A DNA stretch of 64,000 nucleotides from CAIYWZ01 sp964497925 (GCA_964497925.1 CAZCFE010000002.1:1-64000); one strand, 5' to 3'; shown: positions 51,808-61,448, counted from the first letter of the stretch. The notes: generated by a model not told the origin, from the sequence alone. Program-made: numbers and translations.

Positions 51808-52912
51808 TTTCAAAAGCAAAAGGGTCGCGTTTGTGTTTAACTATACGTTTTGATTCAGATTTAAGCTGGCCACATGCAGCTAAAATATCTTCGCCTCTTG
51901 GTCTGCGAACCGGGGCCATGTATCCTGCTTTTTCTAAAATGGCGCAAAACTCTTTTATTCTTGGAAGAGGAGATCGCTCGAATCCAGATCCTGGCCATGA
52001 GTTAAAAGGGATGATGTTAATTTTGGAAGGAATGCCTTTAATTAATTTAATCAGTTCATGGGCGTTTTGATTTGAATCGTTAACATCTTTGAGCATAACA
52101 TATTCAAATGTGATTTTATTGCCTTTTTCTGTCCCTGGATAATTCCTGCAAACATCCATTAATTCTTTTAAAGGATATTTGTTATTTAAAGGAATTATGC
52201 TTGTTCGCAAAGCATCGTTTGTTCCGTGAAGAGAAATGGCAAGATTTACCCCAAGATCTTTTCCGCATTGTTCGATCATGGGAACAACACCAGATGTGGA
52301 AAGTGTTATGCGCTTTTTTGAAAAACCGACACCATCTTCATCCATTAAGATTTTAAGTGCTTTGGAGACATTATCATAATTATAAAGAGGTTCACCCATT
52401 CCCATAAGAACAATATTAGTTAATTTTCGTCCTTCTGTTTTTGTGGGCCAATCTTCTAGAATATCGCGTGCGACCATAACTTGGAAAATTATTTCCTCTG
52501 GGGTTAAGTTACGTACTAAAAGTTGTGTTCCAGTGTGGCAGAATTTACAGGTAAGTGTGCATCCAACTTGTGAGGAAATGCACAAAGTTCCTCTGTGGTC
52601 TTCTGGGATGAAAACAGTTTCAATTTCTTGCCCATCTTGAAATTTCAAAAGCCATTTTTGTGTTCCGTCAATTGATTTTTGATGATGTGAAATTTCCGGA
52701 CGTGCAAAAGGAAAAGTTGACTCAAGTTGTTCCCTGAGGCTTTTGGGAAGGTTAGTCATTTTGTCAAATGATTTTACACCTTGAAAATAAATCCAGTTCC
52801 AAACTTGATTGGCTCTGAATTTGGCAATATCATACTGGCTTAAAACTTCGATCAACTCTGGCTTAGAAAGACCAATAAGTGATTTTCTCTCAAGGGATGG
52901 GACAGAATCCAT
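51800..52912 (-). CDS. rlmN: Dual-specificity RNA methyltransferase RlmN
   Basis: A radical-SAM enzyme that methylates C2 of adenosine 2503 in 23S rRNA and A37 in tRNAs. The 370-residue protein carries the cluster motif CTLTCKFC, the GMGEPLYNYDNVSKAL block and a late Cys (AACGQL). AAAGGA lies 11 nt before the ATG. It overlaps tsaB by 8 nt and a small upstream ORF by 23 nt. Confidence 0.95.
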   Translation of the reverse strand: MDSVPSLERKSLIGLSKPELIEVLSQYDIAKFRANQVWNWIYFQGVKSFDKMTNLPKSLREQLESTFPFARPEISHHQKSIDGTQKWLLKFQDGQEIETVFIPEDHRGTLCISSQVGCTLTCKFCHTGTQLLVRNLTPEEIIFQVMVARDILEDWPTKTEGRKLTNIVLMGMGEPLYNYDNVSKALKILMDEDGVGFSKKRITLSTSGVVPMIEQCGKDLGVNLAISLHGTNDALRTSIIPLNNKYPLKELMDVCRNYPGTEKGNKITFEYVMLKDVNDSNQNAHELIKLIKGIPSKINIIPFNSWPGSGFERSPLPRIKEFCAILEKAGYMAPVRRPRGEDILAACGQLKSESKRIVKHKRDPFAFENV

Positions 52913-53042
52913 GTTTTTTACAATCCTTTTTTTGTGTCAGAGTGCATTCTAAAATTTCCCCGCAAGGGTTTTTGCAGCATTGAAGGCATATGGTTAAAGC
53001 TAGAAAGCTGCCGATAATTAAAACAATTTGTGGTGATCTCAT
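52890..53042 (-). CDS. Cys-rich small exported peptide
   Basis: A 50-codon frame begins at ATG 53042 with a perfect AAGGAG ribosome site 7 nt upstream and ends at 52890, overlapping the rlmN start by 23 nt. The first 20 residues are hydrophobic (IVLIIGSFLALTIC). The rest carries seven Cys in all (19, 22, 23, 27, 33, 41, 47) with the spacing CxxCCxxxC. This looks like a secreted or lipidated peptide, but no family is recognised. The excellent ribosome site is the main support. Confidence 0.55.
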   Translation of the reverse strand: MRSPQIVLIIGSFLALTICLQCCKNPCGEILECTLTQKKDCKKHGFCPIP

Positions 53043-53111
53043 TTCTTAACTCCTTATTTATAATTCTTAATTTATAATTAAGGGTTTGGTTTTGATAATT
53101 CAAGTCTAAAA

Positions 53112-54386
53112 TTAAGATACATCTGAAGATTTCTCTTTATATTTTGGTAAAAATATTGCAAAAACAAGGGAAAGTGTGACGGCTGCGACTTCAGCAAGGA
53201 ATGAATATTCGGCTCCATAATTCTGCCAGATGTATCCAGATGTTGGTACACCAATAATTGCAGCAAGTCCAGAGACCAAATGGAATGCACCAAATGCGGT
53301 TCCTTTAAGGTGAGATGGTGCACGTTCTGCAATCATGGATGCAAACAATCCTTGTACGATTCCCATATGAAGTCCCCATAGGGCAACACCTAAAGATACT
53401 GATAATGTTGTGGTGCTAAAAGCGAGTAATAAGTTTGCGCAGATTAATACGATTCCTCCAACAAATAAAAAGATTCGTCTGTCGAATTTATCCGAAATTT
53501 TCCCCATAGGGTAGGCTGAAGATGAATAAACCAAATTCATTAAAATCATCACGCCGCACACAAGGCCGATATTTGCGCCCATATTTTCATTTGCGGAAAT
53601 AAGCCAAGATCCAAGAGTTACATCTGTCTTTATAATTTGGAACGTGCGCAAAACGAGCAAGGATTCAGAAGTTTTCCCAAGCATAAAAATAAAAGCAATT
53701 AAAATCAAAAACCAAAATGATTTTGATAATGATTTGATTTCACTTAAATGGAATTCAGGGCCAGTTGCAGTTGGGATGTCTTTTTGATTATGCTTGTCTT
53801 TTACAAAAAATATCAACAAAACCAAGGCAAGGGTAGAGGGGATTAAGCTGATCCAAAATACGGTTCTAAAATCCATGACCCAAAGCCACATAAGGAAAAA
53901 TGTTAATATCGCACCAATAAGAGATCCAACAGAGCTCATTGCTATACGCACGCCAAAGCATTTCCCCTTAATGTGCGCAGGCGCCGAATCGGCCATCAGG
54001 GCGTCTCTTGGCGTATCGCGCATACCGTTACTGATGCGGTCAATAATTCTTGCGGTAAAAATCCATGTCACGCTTTGAGCCATGGCAAATAATGGCTTTA
54101 CCGCAACGCCCATACCGTAACCAATAACAATTAGAAACTTACGTTTTTTAAGCTTATCGCTTAATGTTCCGGAAAACACCTTTAAAAAAGAGGAAAGGGC
54201 TTCGACAATCCCATCAATAGTTGCAGCAACTGTATATGTTGCCCCTAAAACGGTTGTGATGAAAATGGGTGTTAAAATGGTGATCATAACAGAGGAGATG
54301 TTCATTAAAAGGCTTACAAGCGAAAGCATCCAAATGGTAAAGGGGATTTGTGCTAGATTTGATTTCCAACTTTTGCTTGCGGGCAT
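53112..54386 (-). CDS. Major facilitator superfamily transporter
   Basis: The 424-residue protein has twelve predicted helices in two halves. The loop GTLSDKLKKRKFLIVIGY and the repeated MGKISDKFDRR are the MFS loop 2-3 and 8-9 motifs. RISNGMRDTPRDALMADSAP follows the fourth helix. The substrate cannot be inferred. It reads away from the IS element and is followed by the Cys-rich peptide and rlmN on the same strand. Confidence 0.88.
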   Translation of the reverse strand: MPASKSWKSNLAQIPFTIWMLSLVSLLMNISSVMITILTPIFITTVLGATYTVAATIDGIVEALSSFLKVFSGTLSDKLKKRKFLIVIGYGMGVAVKPLFAMAQSVTWIFTARIIDRISNGMRDTPRDALMADSAPAHIKGKCFGVRIAMSSVGSLIGAILTFFLMWLWVMDFRTVFWISLIPSTLALVLLIFFVKDKHNQKDIPTATGPEFHLSEIKSLSKSFWFLILIAFIFMLGKTSESLLVLRTFQIIKTDVTLGSWLISANENMGANIGLVCGVMILMNLVYSSSAYPMGKISDKFDRRIFLFVGGIVLICANLLLAFSTTTLSVSLGVALWGLHMGIVQGLFASMIAERAPSHLKGTAFGAFHLVSGLAAIIGVPTSGYIWQNYGAEYSFLAEVAAVTLSLVFAIFLPKYKEKSSDVS

Positions 54387-54495
54387 GTTATAAATTCCTT
54401 TTTGAGCTCTCTTTTTGCGTAAAGGTCTTAAATAACAGATTTTAAAGAATTTTGCAAAGGGATTCGGTCGTAATGTTGGAAAAATTAGTATGAAA

Positions 54496-54529
54496 GATGA
54501 ATCTTGTATTTTGATTTAAAAGATTCATC
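54496..54529 (-). terminator. Hairpin at the left border of the IS, likely displaced terminator
   Basis: GATGAATCTT (54496-54505) and AAGATTCATC (54520-54529) are perfect complements with a 14-nt loop. On the minus strand they are followed by TTTCATACTAATTTTT. Without the IS, this hairpin would sit about 15-20 nt after the stop of the gene at 55949. Confidence 0.45.
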
Positions 54530-54532
54530 CTT

Positions 54533-55934
54533 GGGCACCTCTAATAACTAAATTAGGTTCTGGCTCAAAGGGGTTGATTGAGGTATTGTGATTTAGGTTA
54601 GTTTTTTTAAATATTATTTTTCATAAAAGGCTTATTCACAGTGGGTTTTGATTGATTTTTTTGTGTATTTCTGGTATATTTTTACTCAGTTGTTTATCAT
54701 GAGTTGGGGGGGGTAAGGTCAGATGTATCAGATGGGGTTTTTTGAGGTTGAGGAGTCTTATGCTCGAATTGATGTGAACAATCCGTTAAAAAAGATTCAA
54801 GAACACATCAACTGGAGCGGACTTGAAAGCATCATGAAAAAGGTTTCGTTCAATGTGGATAAGAACGGGGGGAAAGGTGGTAGAAAGCCTTTATGTGGAT
54901 TGATGATGGCCAAGATTTTTATTTTACAATCACTTTACAATCTTTGCGATGATACAATGGAGTTTATGATTGAGGATCGGTTAAGTTTTAAAAAGTTCTT
55001 AAATATTCCAGTTGGAAAGAAATCACCTGATGCAAAAACAATTTGGGTTTGGCGTGAACGTGTGAAGGTTTTAAAACTTGAAGAAGAGATTTTCAAATGG
55101 TTTTCAGACCAAGTTTTGCAAGCAGGATATATGGCCAAAGAAGGCCAAATCATTGATGCAACTTTTGTCCCAACACACAAGCCAACAGGCAAACATAAGA
55201 AGCAACAACAAGAAGGGAGTCTTTTAAGTCCCCACCAAGAACGTCAACAAGACACAGATGCAACTTTTACTAAAAAAGGGGGAGCGACTCATCATGGATA
55301 TAAAAACCATATGGTCATTGATGTAAAACATAAGATCATTTGGCGTTTTGATGTCACAACAGCAAGTGTGCATGATAGCAGGGTTTTTGAAGATCTTTTG
55401 ACGCAGAACACTCCTTCAGATGATGATAACGACAAAGACAAAGGAAGAGGTGTTTGGGCAGATTCAGCTTATCGCAGTGTTCATAAGGAGAAAATGTTGC
55501 ACGAGAAAGGATTTATTTCCCATGTGTGCGAGCGTGGGTATAAAGGCATGCCTTTAACGCTCGAACAAAAGAAAAGTAACAAAGAAAAGTCAAGAATCAG
55601 GGCAAGGGTAGAACATGTTTTTGGTCACATAAAAACAAGCATGGGAGGCTTGATGATTCACACGCTTACTTTGGCCAGAGCAAAAGTAAAAATCACTTTC
55701 AAAAACCTGGCTTACAACATGTGGCGTTTTGCTTTCTTACAAACCAGTCAGAAACTAAAGACTTAAATCAGGTACAAAGCCCCAAAACCCTTAAAAATCC
55801 GATCTAAACCCACACATATTTACCAAAAACGCTACCTTTTCTACCACAGCACCCCCTCATCACAACCCAACACCAAAAAATAACCCCGCCTTTCCTAACA
55901 CAAAGTCAATATTTACTTATTATTAGAGGTGCTC
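54533..55934 (+). mobile_element. Complete IS5-family insertion sequence
   Basis: The 1402-bp element begins GGGCACCTCTAATAA and ends in the reverse complement of GAGCACCTCTAATAA, 14 of 15 bases matching. CCTT direct repeats flank it. It holds one intact transposase (54723-55766). The 190 nt on the left and 168 nt on the right are non-coding and carry no other gene. Its intact frame and clean ends suggest recent activity. Confidence 0.88.
54723..55766 (+). CDS. IS5-family transposase, intact
   Basis: The 347-residue DDE transposase has the IS5 layout: an N-terminal DUF772-like domain (about 40-120, with SLYNLCDDTMEFMIEDRLSF), then catalytic Asp in IIDATFVPTHKP, Asp in GVWADSAYRS and Glu in RARVEHVFGHIKT. 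It moves the surrounding element by cut-and-paste. No frameshift is seen. Confidence 0.93.
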   Translation: MYQMGFFEVEESYARIDVNNPLKKIQEHINWSGLESIMKKVSFNVDKNGGKGGRKPLCGLMMAKIFILQSLYNLCDDTMEFMIEDRLSFKKFLNIPVGKKSPDAKTIWVWRERVKVLKLEEEIFKWFSDQVLQAGYMAKEGQIIDATFVPTHKPTGKHKKQQQEGSLLSPHQERQQDTDATFTKKGGATHHGYKNHMVIDVKHKIIWRFDVTTASVHDSRVFEDLLTQNTPSDDDNDKDKGRGVWADSAYRSVHKEKMLHEKGFISHVCERGYKGMPLTLEQKKSNKEKSRIRARVEHVFGHIKTSMGGLMIHTLTLARAKVKITFKNLAYNMWRFAFLQTSQKLKT

Positions 55935-55948
55935 CCTTCATAATTATG

Positions 55949-57583
55949 TTATTCGACCCCCATCTGAAGCTCTGCAAAAGAACGCTTGCTTGATTCAGTA
56001 TTAACAGCCTTAGCCTTTCTTTCTTCATAAGCTTTTCGTGAAGCTTCTACTTTATCGACAGAGTCGCTTTTATCTTTTTGCTCCGCTTCTTTTGTTAATT
56101 TGATATCTGTTGACTCTATTTCTTTATTTAATTCTTGTTTTCGCTTTTTTTCATGTTCATCTGTTTTATAAGCCTTCTCACGCAAAGCTGCCTCTTCTTT
56201 TAATTTCTTTTCTTCTGCATCAATTGACTTGTCCAAAATCCTTGAAGCTTCTCTTGAAATTCCGCCAGTAAGAGTGTTGCTGATCATTCCGTTGACTCTT
56301 GCTTTATCAAGTTCTATTTTTATTTTTGCAAGGCTGGTTGCAAGGTCTTGAACCATTTTTGTCATAACGTCTCGCAGGGCTTGATGATTTCGCTTGTAAA
56401 CCTGAAGTCCGTAAGACAGATCAAGACCAACAAGATGTTCCATTATGATGATGCCAACAGCATTTTCCCTGACCGTGTCATCATTTAAAAATGCTTCTTT
56501 ATTTGGATATCTTTGTTTTGTGATGGTTAGCATAGCCCTTTTTTGATTTGGCTCTACTAAACGCTTATTTTCAATTAAATGGGCATTCGTAGGGATATCT
56601 CCTGTTTCAGAAAAAACGGCTTGCTCTGGCGGTGCTTGATCGGCATCTTTCCAAAAATAATCCCAGAACTCGGAAAGCATTTCTCTGATTTGAGGAGACT
56701 CTTTTGCATCAGAAGCACATCTTTGCATTTTTGATAATCTGCAGCTTCTGAGGTGTTTTAAAAATATATTAAAATCTTTTCCGCACGCAAAATTCCTCTC
56801 CGCAAATGAACACGTAAGTCCGGGTATAAATTTATTTGGAGGTAACTCGTCCCAGCTTAATCCATTCGGAGATTTAGGATAAGTGAACTTTATAAGTTTC
56901 AGGACTTCTTGAATGGAAATTCCGGCAATATTAAATGTTTCATCAAAATAAATCGTTCCTTTTCGGTTAGGGGTGTTCAAGCGTCTTTCATTTTCACTGT
57001 TTCCACTTCCTGTCCCATCAAGAATTTTTCCAAGATTCAGATTTATAATTGATTTTTCTGATTCTTTATCTTTTACACGTAAAATCCCATTAAATCTTTC
57101 GCGTAAGTTTGAGAAATGATAAATCCCAGGAACAACAGATCTGCTTGGGTTTTTAAGAATCTTTTGCATTAAAGGCGTATCTTTGCTTTTTGCAATTGCG
57201 GGGCAATAATATCCGATGGTGGATGTTTGCGCTTTCATTTTTTCTCTAGAGTGAATATTCACCATTTCAGTCATAATTTTTCTTTTATTCTCATCAGGAA
57301 TGCTGTTTTCTCGTGACAAGGCTTTGGATAATTTTTCAATGATTGTGTCAATTTCTATCACCGTAGGTTCTCTTGAGAATTCAAAAGACGGCGGCGGAAC
57401 CTTGTTTCTTTGGGTTTCTGACCTTCTTAAAGCTTTACGTTCTTTCTTCGATATCTTGGGTGCTGATTCGATTATCTCTTTATCAACAACAGGAGGGGAG
57501 GAGAGCTCACTTGCCATAAGCCCCACAGAAGATGCAAAGACCACCCCTAAAATTTTCCATCCTCTCATGTTCATGTTCCTCAT
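55949..57583 (-). CDS. Exported protein of unknown function, tandem paralogue (second copy)
   Basis: The 544-residue protein has a signal peptide (RGWKILGVVFASSVGLMAS) and is related along most of its length to the gene just upstream (57580-59097). Shared blocks include YCPxIxKxKD, the FSNLRERFNGILR/FSGLRRRYNGVFR pair, the invariant DTFNIAGI (here DETFNIAGI), and a C-terminal ENAV...S..I.R.I region. The C-terminus is a long charged coiled coil. Possible starts are 57583 (ATGA overlap with the upstream stop) and 57568, which has GAGG 9 nt upstream. An IS has inserted 15 nt after the stop. Confidence 0.8.
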   Translation of the reverse strand: MRNMNMRGWKILGVVFASSVGLMASELSSPPVVDKEIIESAPKISKKERKALRRSETQRNKVPPPSFEFSREPTVIEIDTIIEKLSKALSRENSIPDENKRKIMTEMVNIHSREKMKAQTSTIGYYCPAIAKSKDTPLMQKILKNPSRSVVPGIYHFSNLRERFNGILRVKDKESEKSIINLNLGKILDGTGSGNSENERRLNTPNRKGTIYFDETFNIAGISIQEVLKLIKFTYPKSPNGLSWDELPPNKFIPGLTCSFAERNFACGKDFNIFLKHLRSCRLSKMQRCASDAKESPQIREMLSEFWDYFWKDADQAPPEQAVFSETGDIPTNAHLIENKRLVEPNQKRAMLTITKQRYPNKEAFLNDDTVRENAVGIIIMEHLVGLDLSYGLQVYKRNHQALRDVMTKMVQDLATSLAKIKIELDKARVNGMISNTLTGGISREASRILDKSIDAEEKKLKEEAALREKAYKTDEHEKKRKQELNKEIESTDIKLTKEAEQKDKSDSVDKVEASRKAYEERKAKAVNTESSKRSFAELQMGVE

Positions 57584-59097
57584 TGTTTTTCTTCTTCTTC
57601 TTCTTTCTTAGTGGGCTTGGTCGTGGATTCAGCGTTCCCAGTGTCTCCTTTTCCAGTAGCTTTTTCCTTGTCTGCGTTATGAAGTTTTGTAACCTCATCT
57701 TTTATAATTTTTCTGAGTATTTCATGAGATATTCTATCCATGCCTCCAGATCCAATTAAATTGCCCAAACTGCTGTTCACTTCTTGTCGTTTGTATTGTA
57801 TTTGTGCAATAATTTTGCCCGCATCTTGAAGTAAAAGCTCTAGCTGTTCTTTGAGGAATTTCTTATCTTCCAATTTTCCTGTTTGATCAATATGACGTTT
57901 TGACGCCTCATCCAAAACAAGTGCATATACAGCATTTTGTCTTATTGTTGGATTATTCACAAAGTCTGCTTTTGCTCGAGCATATAATGGGTTAGTTGTG
58001 TCTATATTTTCCCCATTTGCTGCAAATCTTGGAAATGTATAGCTGTAGAATTGCGCAAATAAAGTTATTTTTTCTGTACCTGATAAGGTTTTAACTCTTC
58101 CCGTTTCTTTGATTCTTGACATGGCGTAATCAAAGTACTGTTCTAGCATTTTGGTTAGCCACGTGGATTTTAATTCTTGTGCTTGACGAAGGCATATTTC
58201 AACCTTTGTAAAAGGGCATCCCTTAATATTTTTCTTCCATCCTTCCAAATTGTAACAGTTTGTCTTCATGCTCATGTTACATATTAAAAGTTTGGTCTGT
58301 CTTTTGCGAAGGGGCAGATCTCTCCATGTTTTTTTGCCGCTAGGTTTTTTTGCCTTGGGTTTTGCTTTTGTTTGCGCGGTACTGTCGTCTGTTTCATCTT
58401 TTGAGGAAAAGCTAATTTTATCCATAAATTGGGATAAATTGATCCCTGCAATATTGAATGTATCATAAAGATAAACCTTACCAGTATGGGAATTTTGTGT
58501 ATCTGTCGTTTTATATTGATCCCAATACGTGGCATCATTTGAATCTATTTCAAGCTGTAAACTGTTGGCACCTGTTGATATAACAAGGCCTTCCCATGGA
58601 GATAGTTGGGCATTTGGTAACAGTCTAAACACACCGTTGTATCTGCGACGTAAGCCTGAGAAATATTTTACACCTGGTTGATCGATTGTGGTTGGATCTA
58701 TGGCTGTCTTATTCTTAGCCTCATGTTTGATATCTTTCTTCCCTTTATAGTTGAGTGTTTCTGATTTTGCTAATATTTTAGCTTTGGCTTTCTGGGCATG
58801 AGTTAATATTATTTTGATAAAATCATTGTCTTTGGCTTTTTGTAAGTTGGGGCAATAGTCCTCAATTCCTGCTTCTCTTCCTTTTGCTTCAGCTTTTGCA
58901 ACAAGTGAGGTATGTTGGCTTCTTATTTTTGTGACTGTGCTTTCAGTAGTAATTCCTGCGTCAGTTAACATGGTGTTAAAAGATTCTTCGGTCACGTTTT
59001 CTACTGGTTTTCCTTTACCTGGTTGCTCATCGGCCCCCCAAGCATTTTCCCCTAGTAAAACAAAACTTGCGACACTTGCTAATATCCATATCTTCAT
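57580..59097 (-). CDS. Exported protein of unknown function, tandem paralogue (first copy)
   Basis: The 505-residue protein has a signal peptide (KIWILASVASFVLLGENAWG) and ends in an acidic/Lys-rich tail (KPTKKEEEEEKQ). It shares FSGLRRRYNGVFR, YDTFNIAGINLSQFM, a Cys-containing block (LICNMSMKTNCYNLEGW vs the Cys-bearing block in the neighbour) and an ending NAVYALVLDEASK region with its downstream copy. A Lys/Ala/Pro-rich insert (TKAKPKAKKPSGKK) interrupts the middle. GGAG and AAGG lie upstream of the ATG. Function is unknown; the pair looks like a duplicated secreted family. Confidence 0.82.
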   Translation of the reverse strand: MKIWILASVASFVLLGENAWGADEQPGKGKPVENVTEESFNTMLTDAGITTESTVTKIRSQHTSLVAKAEAKGREAGIEDYCPNLQKAKDNDFIKIILTHAQKAKAKILAKSETLNYKGKKDIKHEAKNKTAIDPTTIDQPGVKYFSGLRRRYNGVFRLLPNAQLSPWEGLVISTGANSLQLEIDSNDATYWDQYKTTDTQNSHTGKVYLYDTFNIAGINLSQFMDKISFSSKDETDDSTAQTKAKPKAKKPSGKKTWRDLPLRKRQTKLLICNMSMKTNCYNLEGWKKNIKGCPFTKVEICLRQAQELKSTWLTKMLEQYFDYAMSRIKETGRVKTLSGTEKITLFAQFYSYTFPRFAANGENIDTTNPLYARAKADFVNNPTIRQNAVYALVLDEASKRHIDQTGKLEDKKFLKEQLELLLQDAGKIIAQIQYKRQEVNSSLGNLIGSGGMDRISHEILRKIIKDEVTKLHNADKEKATGKGDTGNAESTTKPTKKEEEEEKQ

Positions 59098-59508
59098 AAC
59101 GCCTTAACTCCATTTATAGCTTTATCTTATTTTGATCATTTCATGACATTCTTAAAAAAAGGTTAACTGGTTTTATAAGTCTGTAAAAGATCATTTTTTC
59201 TTAAATGATATGAAGAGCTTATCATGTGAGAAACATTTTGTCAATAATTATTTTTAATAAAGATAAAATAATTTGCCATTCTTTCGATTCAGCTTATTCA
59301 AAATGAAAGATGTTTTTCAGATTTTAGCCTTCAAAATGACAAGAAATTTTATTTTTTAGTTGGCTGTCCTGATCGAAGTGAAAATGAGTGAATGGTCTTT
59401 TTTTGAAAATCTTCCCATTAGTGAAGGTCCATTCTAAGTTCTAAAGAGGGATTTGACCGGTTTTAACAGTTTAAGAATGGAGAAAAAAGACTCTCTTGAC
59501 AAAATAAG

Positions 59509-59537
59509 TTGACATTTTTGTTTAAAATTGTTATAAA
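59509..59537 (+). promoter_or_regulatory. Promoter of ftsW
   Basis: TTGACA (59509-59514) and TATAAA (59532-59537) with a 17-nt spacer, 34 nt before the ftsW ATG. The rest of the 474-nt gap from 59098 holds only an AT-rich 7-bp hairpin (ATCATTT/AAATGAT, 59190-59209) near the divergent gene; no ORF is convincing. Confidence 0.75.
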
Positions 59538-59571
59538 TTAACTAACAGTTGTAATAAAGAGTTAAGAATTA

Positions 59572-60705
59572 ATGTTTAATATTATCAAAAGAGATGCATC
59601 GTATATTGGAAGGTGGTGGTGGTCGCTGGATCGGTTATTGGTGATCTCAATTTTGTTATTGCTTGGTATTGGAATTTTATTGATCATGGCCGGAAGTCCT
59701 GCTGTGGCCGACCGTTTGAAGCTTGATTCTTTTTATTTTGCAAGAAGGCATGTTTTGATGATCGTTCCAACAATTGGGCTTATGCTTGGGATTTCCTTTT
59801 TAAGTTTAAAGCAGATTCGTATACTTGCTTTTGTTGGTTTTGGGCTATCTGTTATTTTTTTGGTTTTAACGCCACTTATTGGAGTTGAAATTAAAGGTGC
59901 GCGCAGGTGGGTTAATATTTTTGGTTTCTCGCTTCAGGCATCTGAATTTTTAAAACCAACATTTGCTGTTGCAAGTGCCTGGTTTTTATATCTTTATAAA
60001 AAAGAGCCAGACTACCCTTGGTTGTGGATTTCGCTTGGATCTTTGGGCGCAATGCTACTCTTATTGTTGCTACAGCCTGACTTGGGGATGGTTGTGATGA
60101 TTTCGTGTGTTTGGTGTGGCCAATTCTTCTTAACAGGTCTTCCTTTATGGGTTGTAATTGTGTTTGGTGGGGCAGGAACTTCAGGCCTTCTAGGAGCATA
60201 TTTCTTTTTCCCCCATGTTTCAAGCCGTATTGACCGATTTTTGGCAACCAGCGGTGATAAATATAGTGATTTTTATCAGATTAATCAGTCTTTAGACGCA
60301 TTTGCCAATGGTGGATTATTGGGACAAGGCCCAGGAGAAGGTGTGGTTAAAAAATATCTTCCTGATGCGCATGCTGACTTCATTTTTGCTGTTGCTGGAG
60401 AAGAATTTGGATTTTTCTTGTGCGCACTAATTGCTGTGCTTTTTTCATTTATTGTGATAAGAGCATTTATGCGAGTAATCATGACTGAGAATTTATATCT
60501 TATTTTGAGCGTTGGGGGACTTGCTAGTGGATTTGGCCTTCAGGCATTAATTAATATGTCCTCGTCTTTAAAACTTATCCCGACAAAAGGAATGACATTG
60601 CCTTTCATCAGTTATGGGGGATCATCTTTACTGGCCCTTGGGATTATGATGGGGATGATTTTAGGGCTAACACGTAAACGATTTAATATGAGGCAAGACT
60701 TATGA
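59572..60705 (+). CDS. ftsW: Peptidoglycan polymerase FtsW
   Basis: FtsW is the SEDS-family glycosyltransferase of the division septum. The 377-residue protein has about ten membrane helices and the signatures GARRWVNIFGFSLQASEF and TKGMTLPFISYGGSSLLALGI, which favour FtsW over RodA. A strong promoter drives it. It overlaps mlaA by 4 nt, an unusual neighbour; murG and the rest of the division cluster are elsewhere. Confidence 0.92.
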   Translation: MFNIIKRDASYIGRWWWSLDRLLVISILLLLGIGILLIMAGSPAVADRLKLDSFYFARRHVLMIVPTIGLMLGISFLSLKQIRILAFVGFGLSVIFLVLTPLIGVEIKGARRWVNIFGFSLQASEFLKPTFAVASAWFLYLYKKEPDYPWLWISLGSLGAMLLLLLLQPDLGMVVMISCVWCGQFFLTGLPLWVVIVFGGAGTSGLLGAYFFFPHVSSRIDRFLATSGDKYSDFYQINQSLDAFANGGLLGQGPGEGVVKKYLPDAHADFIFAVAGEEFGFFLCALIAVLFSFIVIRAFMRVIMTENLYLILSVGGLASGFGLQALINMSSSLKLIPTKGMTLPFISYGGSSLLALGIMMGMILGLTRKRFNMRQDL

Positions 60706-61445
60706 AAACAACAAAACTAGTAGTTTTAATAGGGTGTTTGATGGCCGGGTGTTCTGATCCTTCAGGTGTGCAACATGTTAGCCCTTCTTATAACGATGCT
60801 GACCCGCTCGAGCCTTTTAACAGGGTTATGCTTGATGTAAATGAATTTCTAGAGGTGATTTTGATTAAACCTTTGGCGTTGATGTATCAAACATTTCTTC
60901 CGTCAGCCGTGCGCCATGGTGTGTCGAATGTGTTTTATAACCTCACCCTTCCTGTGCAGTCAATTGCGTATATGGTTGGTGGTGACCCGGACAAAGGGTT
61001 TGAAGAACTTTCAAGGTTCTTTGCAAACAGCACGTTTGGAATATTTGGTTTGATGGATGCATCCCAAGCTGTGGGGCTTGGCCCGTCTATTCCTTATGAT
61101 TTGGATAAAGCTTTTGCAAAGATGGGTATTCCAGAAGGACCTTATATTGTGTTGCCCATTTTAGGAGGAATGACCGCGCGACATCTTTTCGCATTTGGAT
61201 CAGAAACATTTATTGATCCGGTTAATATTGCAACTAATGCGTATATTGATAAAAAATCAGGAATGATTAGGACTGGTATTGGCTTTGGTTTGGCTTATGC
61301 AGATGCAATTGATAAGTATGGAGCAGATACATCTTTGCGCCAAAAGCTTGATTTTTATGTATCGTTGCGCGAAGGGTATTTTCAAAAACGTAAACAGGGG
61401 CAAAAATCAGCGTATGAATCCCCAAAAATTTCAATAGAGGACTGA
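60702..61445 (+). CDS. mlaA: Outer-membrane lipid asymmetry lipoprotein MlaA (VacJ)
   Basis: MlaA sits in the outer membrane and extracts mislocalised phospholipids. The 247-residue protein has a lipobox (LMAGC, Cys17), then NDADPLEPFNRVM, the classic VacJ block and DPDKGFEELSRFFANSTFG. GPYIVLPILGGMTARH is the late block. It overlaps ftsW by 4 nt and is 3 nt before mlaC. Confidence 0.94.
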   Translation: MKTTKLVVLIGCLMAGCSDPSGVQHVSPSYNDADPLEPFNRVMLDVNEFLEVILIKPLALMYQTFLPSAVRHGVSNVFYNLTLPVQSIAYMVGGDPDKGFEELSRFFANSTFGIFGLMDASQAVGLGPSIPYDLDKAFAKMGIPEGPYIVLPILGGMTARHLFAFGSETFIDPVNIATNAYIDKKSGMIRTGIGFGLAYADAIDKYGADTSLRQKLDFYVSLREGYFQKRKQGQKSAYESPKISIED

Positions 61446-61448
61446 AAA

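Larger units (their letters stand above)
54529..55938. repeat. 4-bp target-site duplication flanking the IS
   Basis: CCTT occurs directly before the left end (54529-54532) and directly after the right end (55935-55938) of the element at 54533-55934. A 4-bp direct repeat fits IS5-type transposition. Confidence 0.7.

Noticed and set aside
57300..57611. Plus-strand ORF opposite the paralogue start
   Set aside because: Leu/Ser-rich shadow of charged sense codons; no domain.
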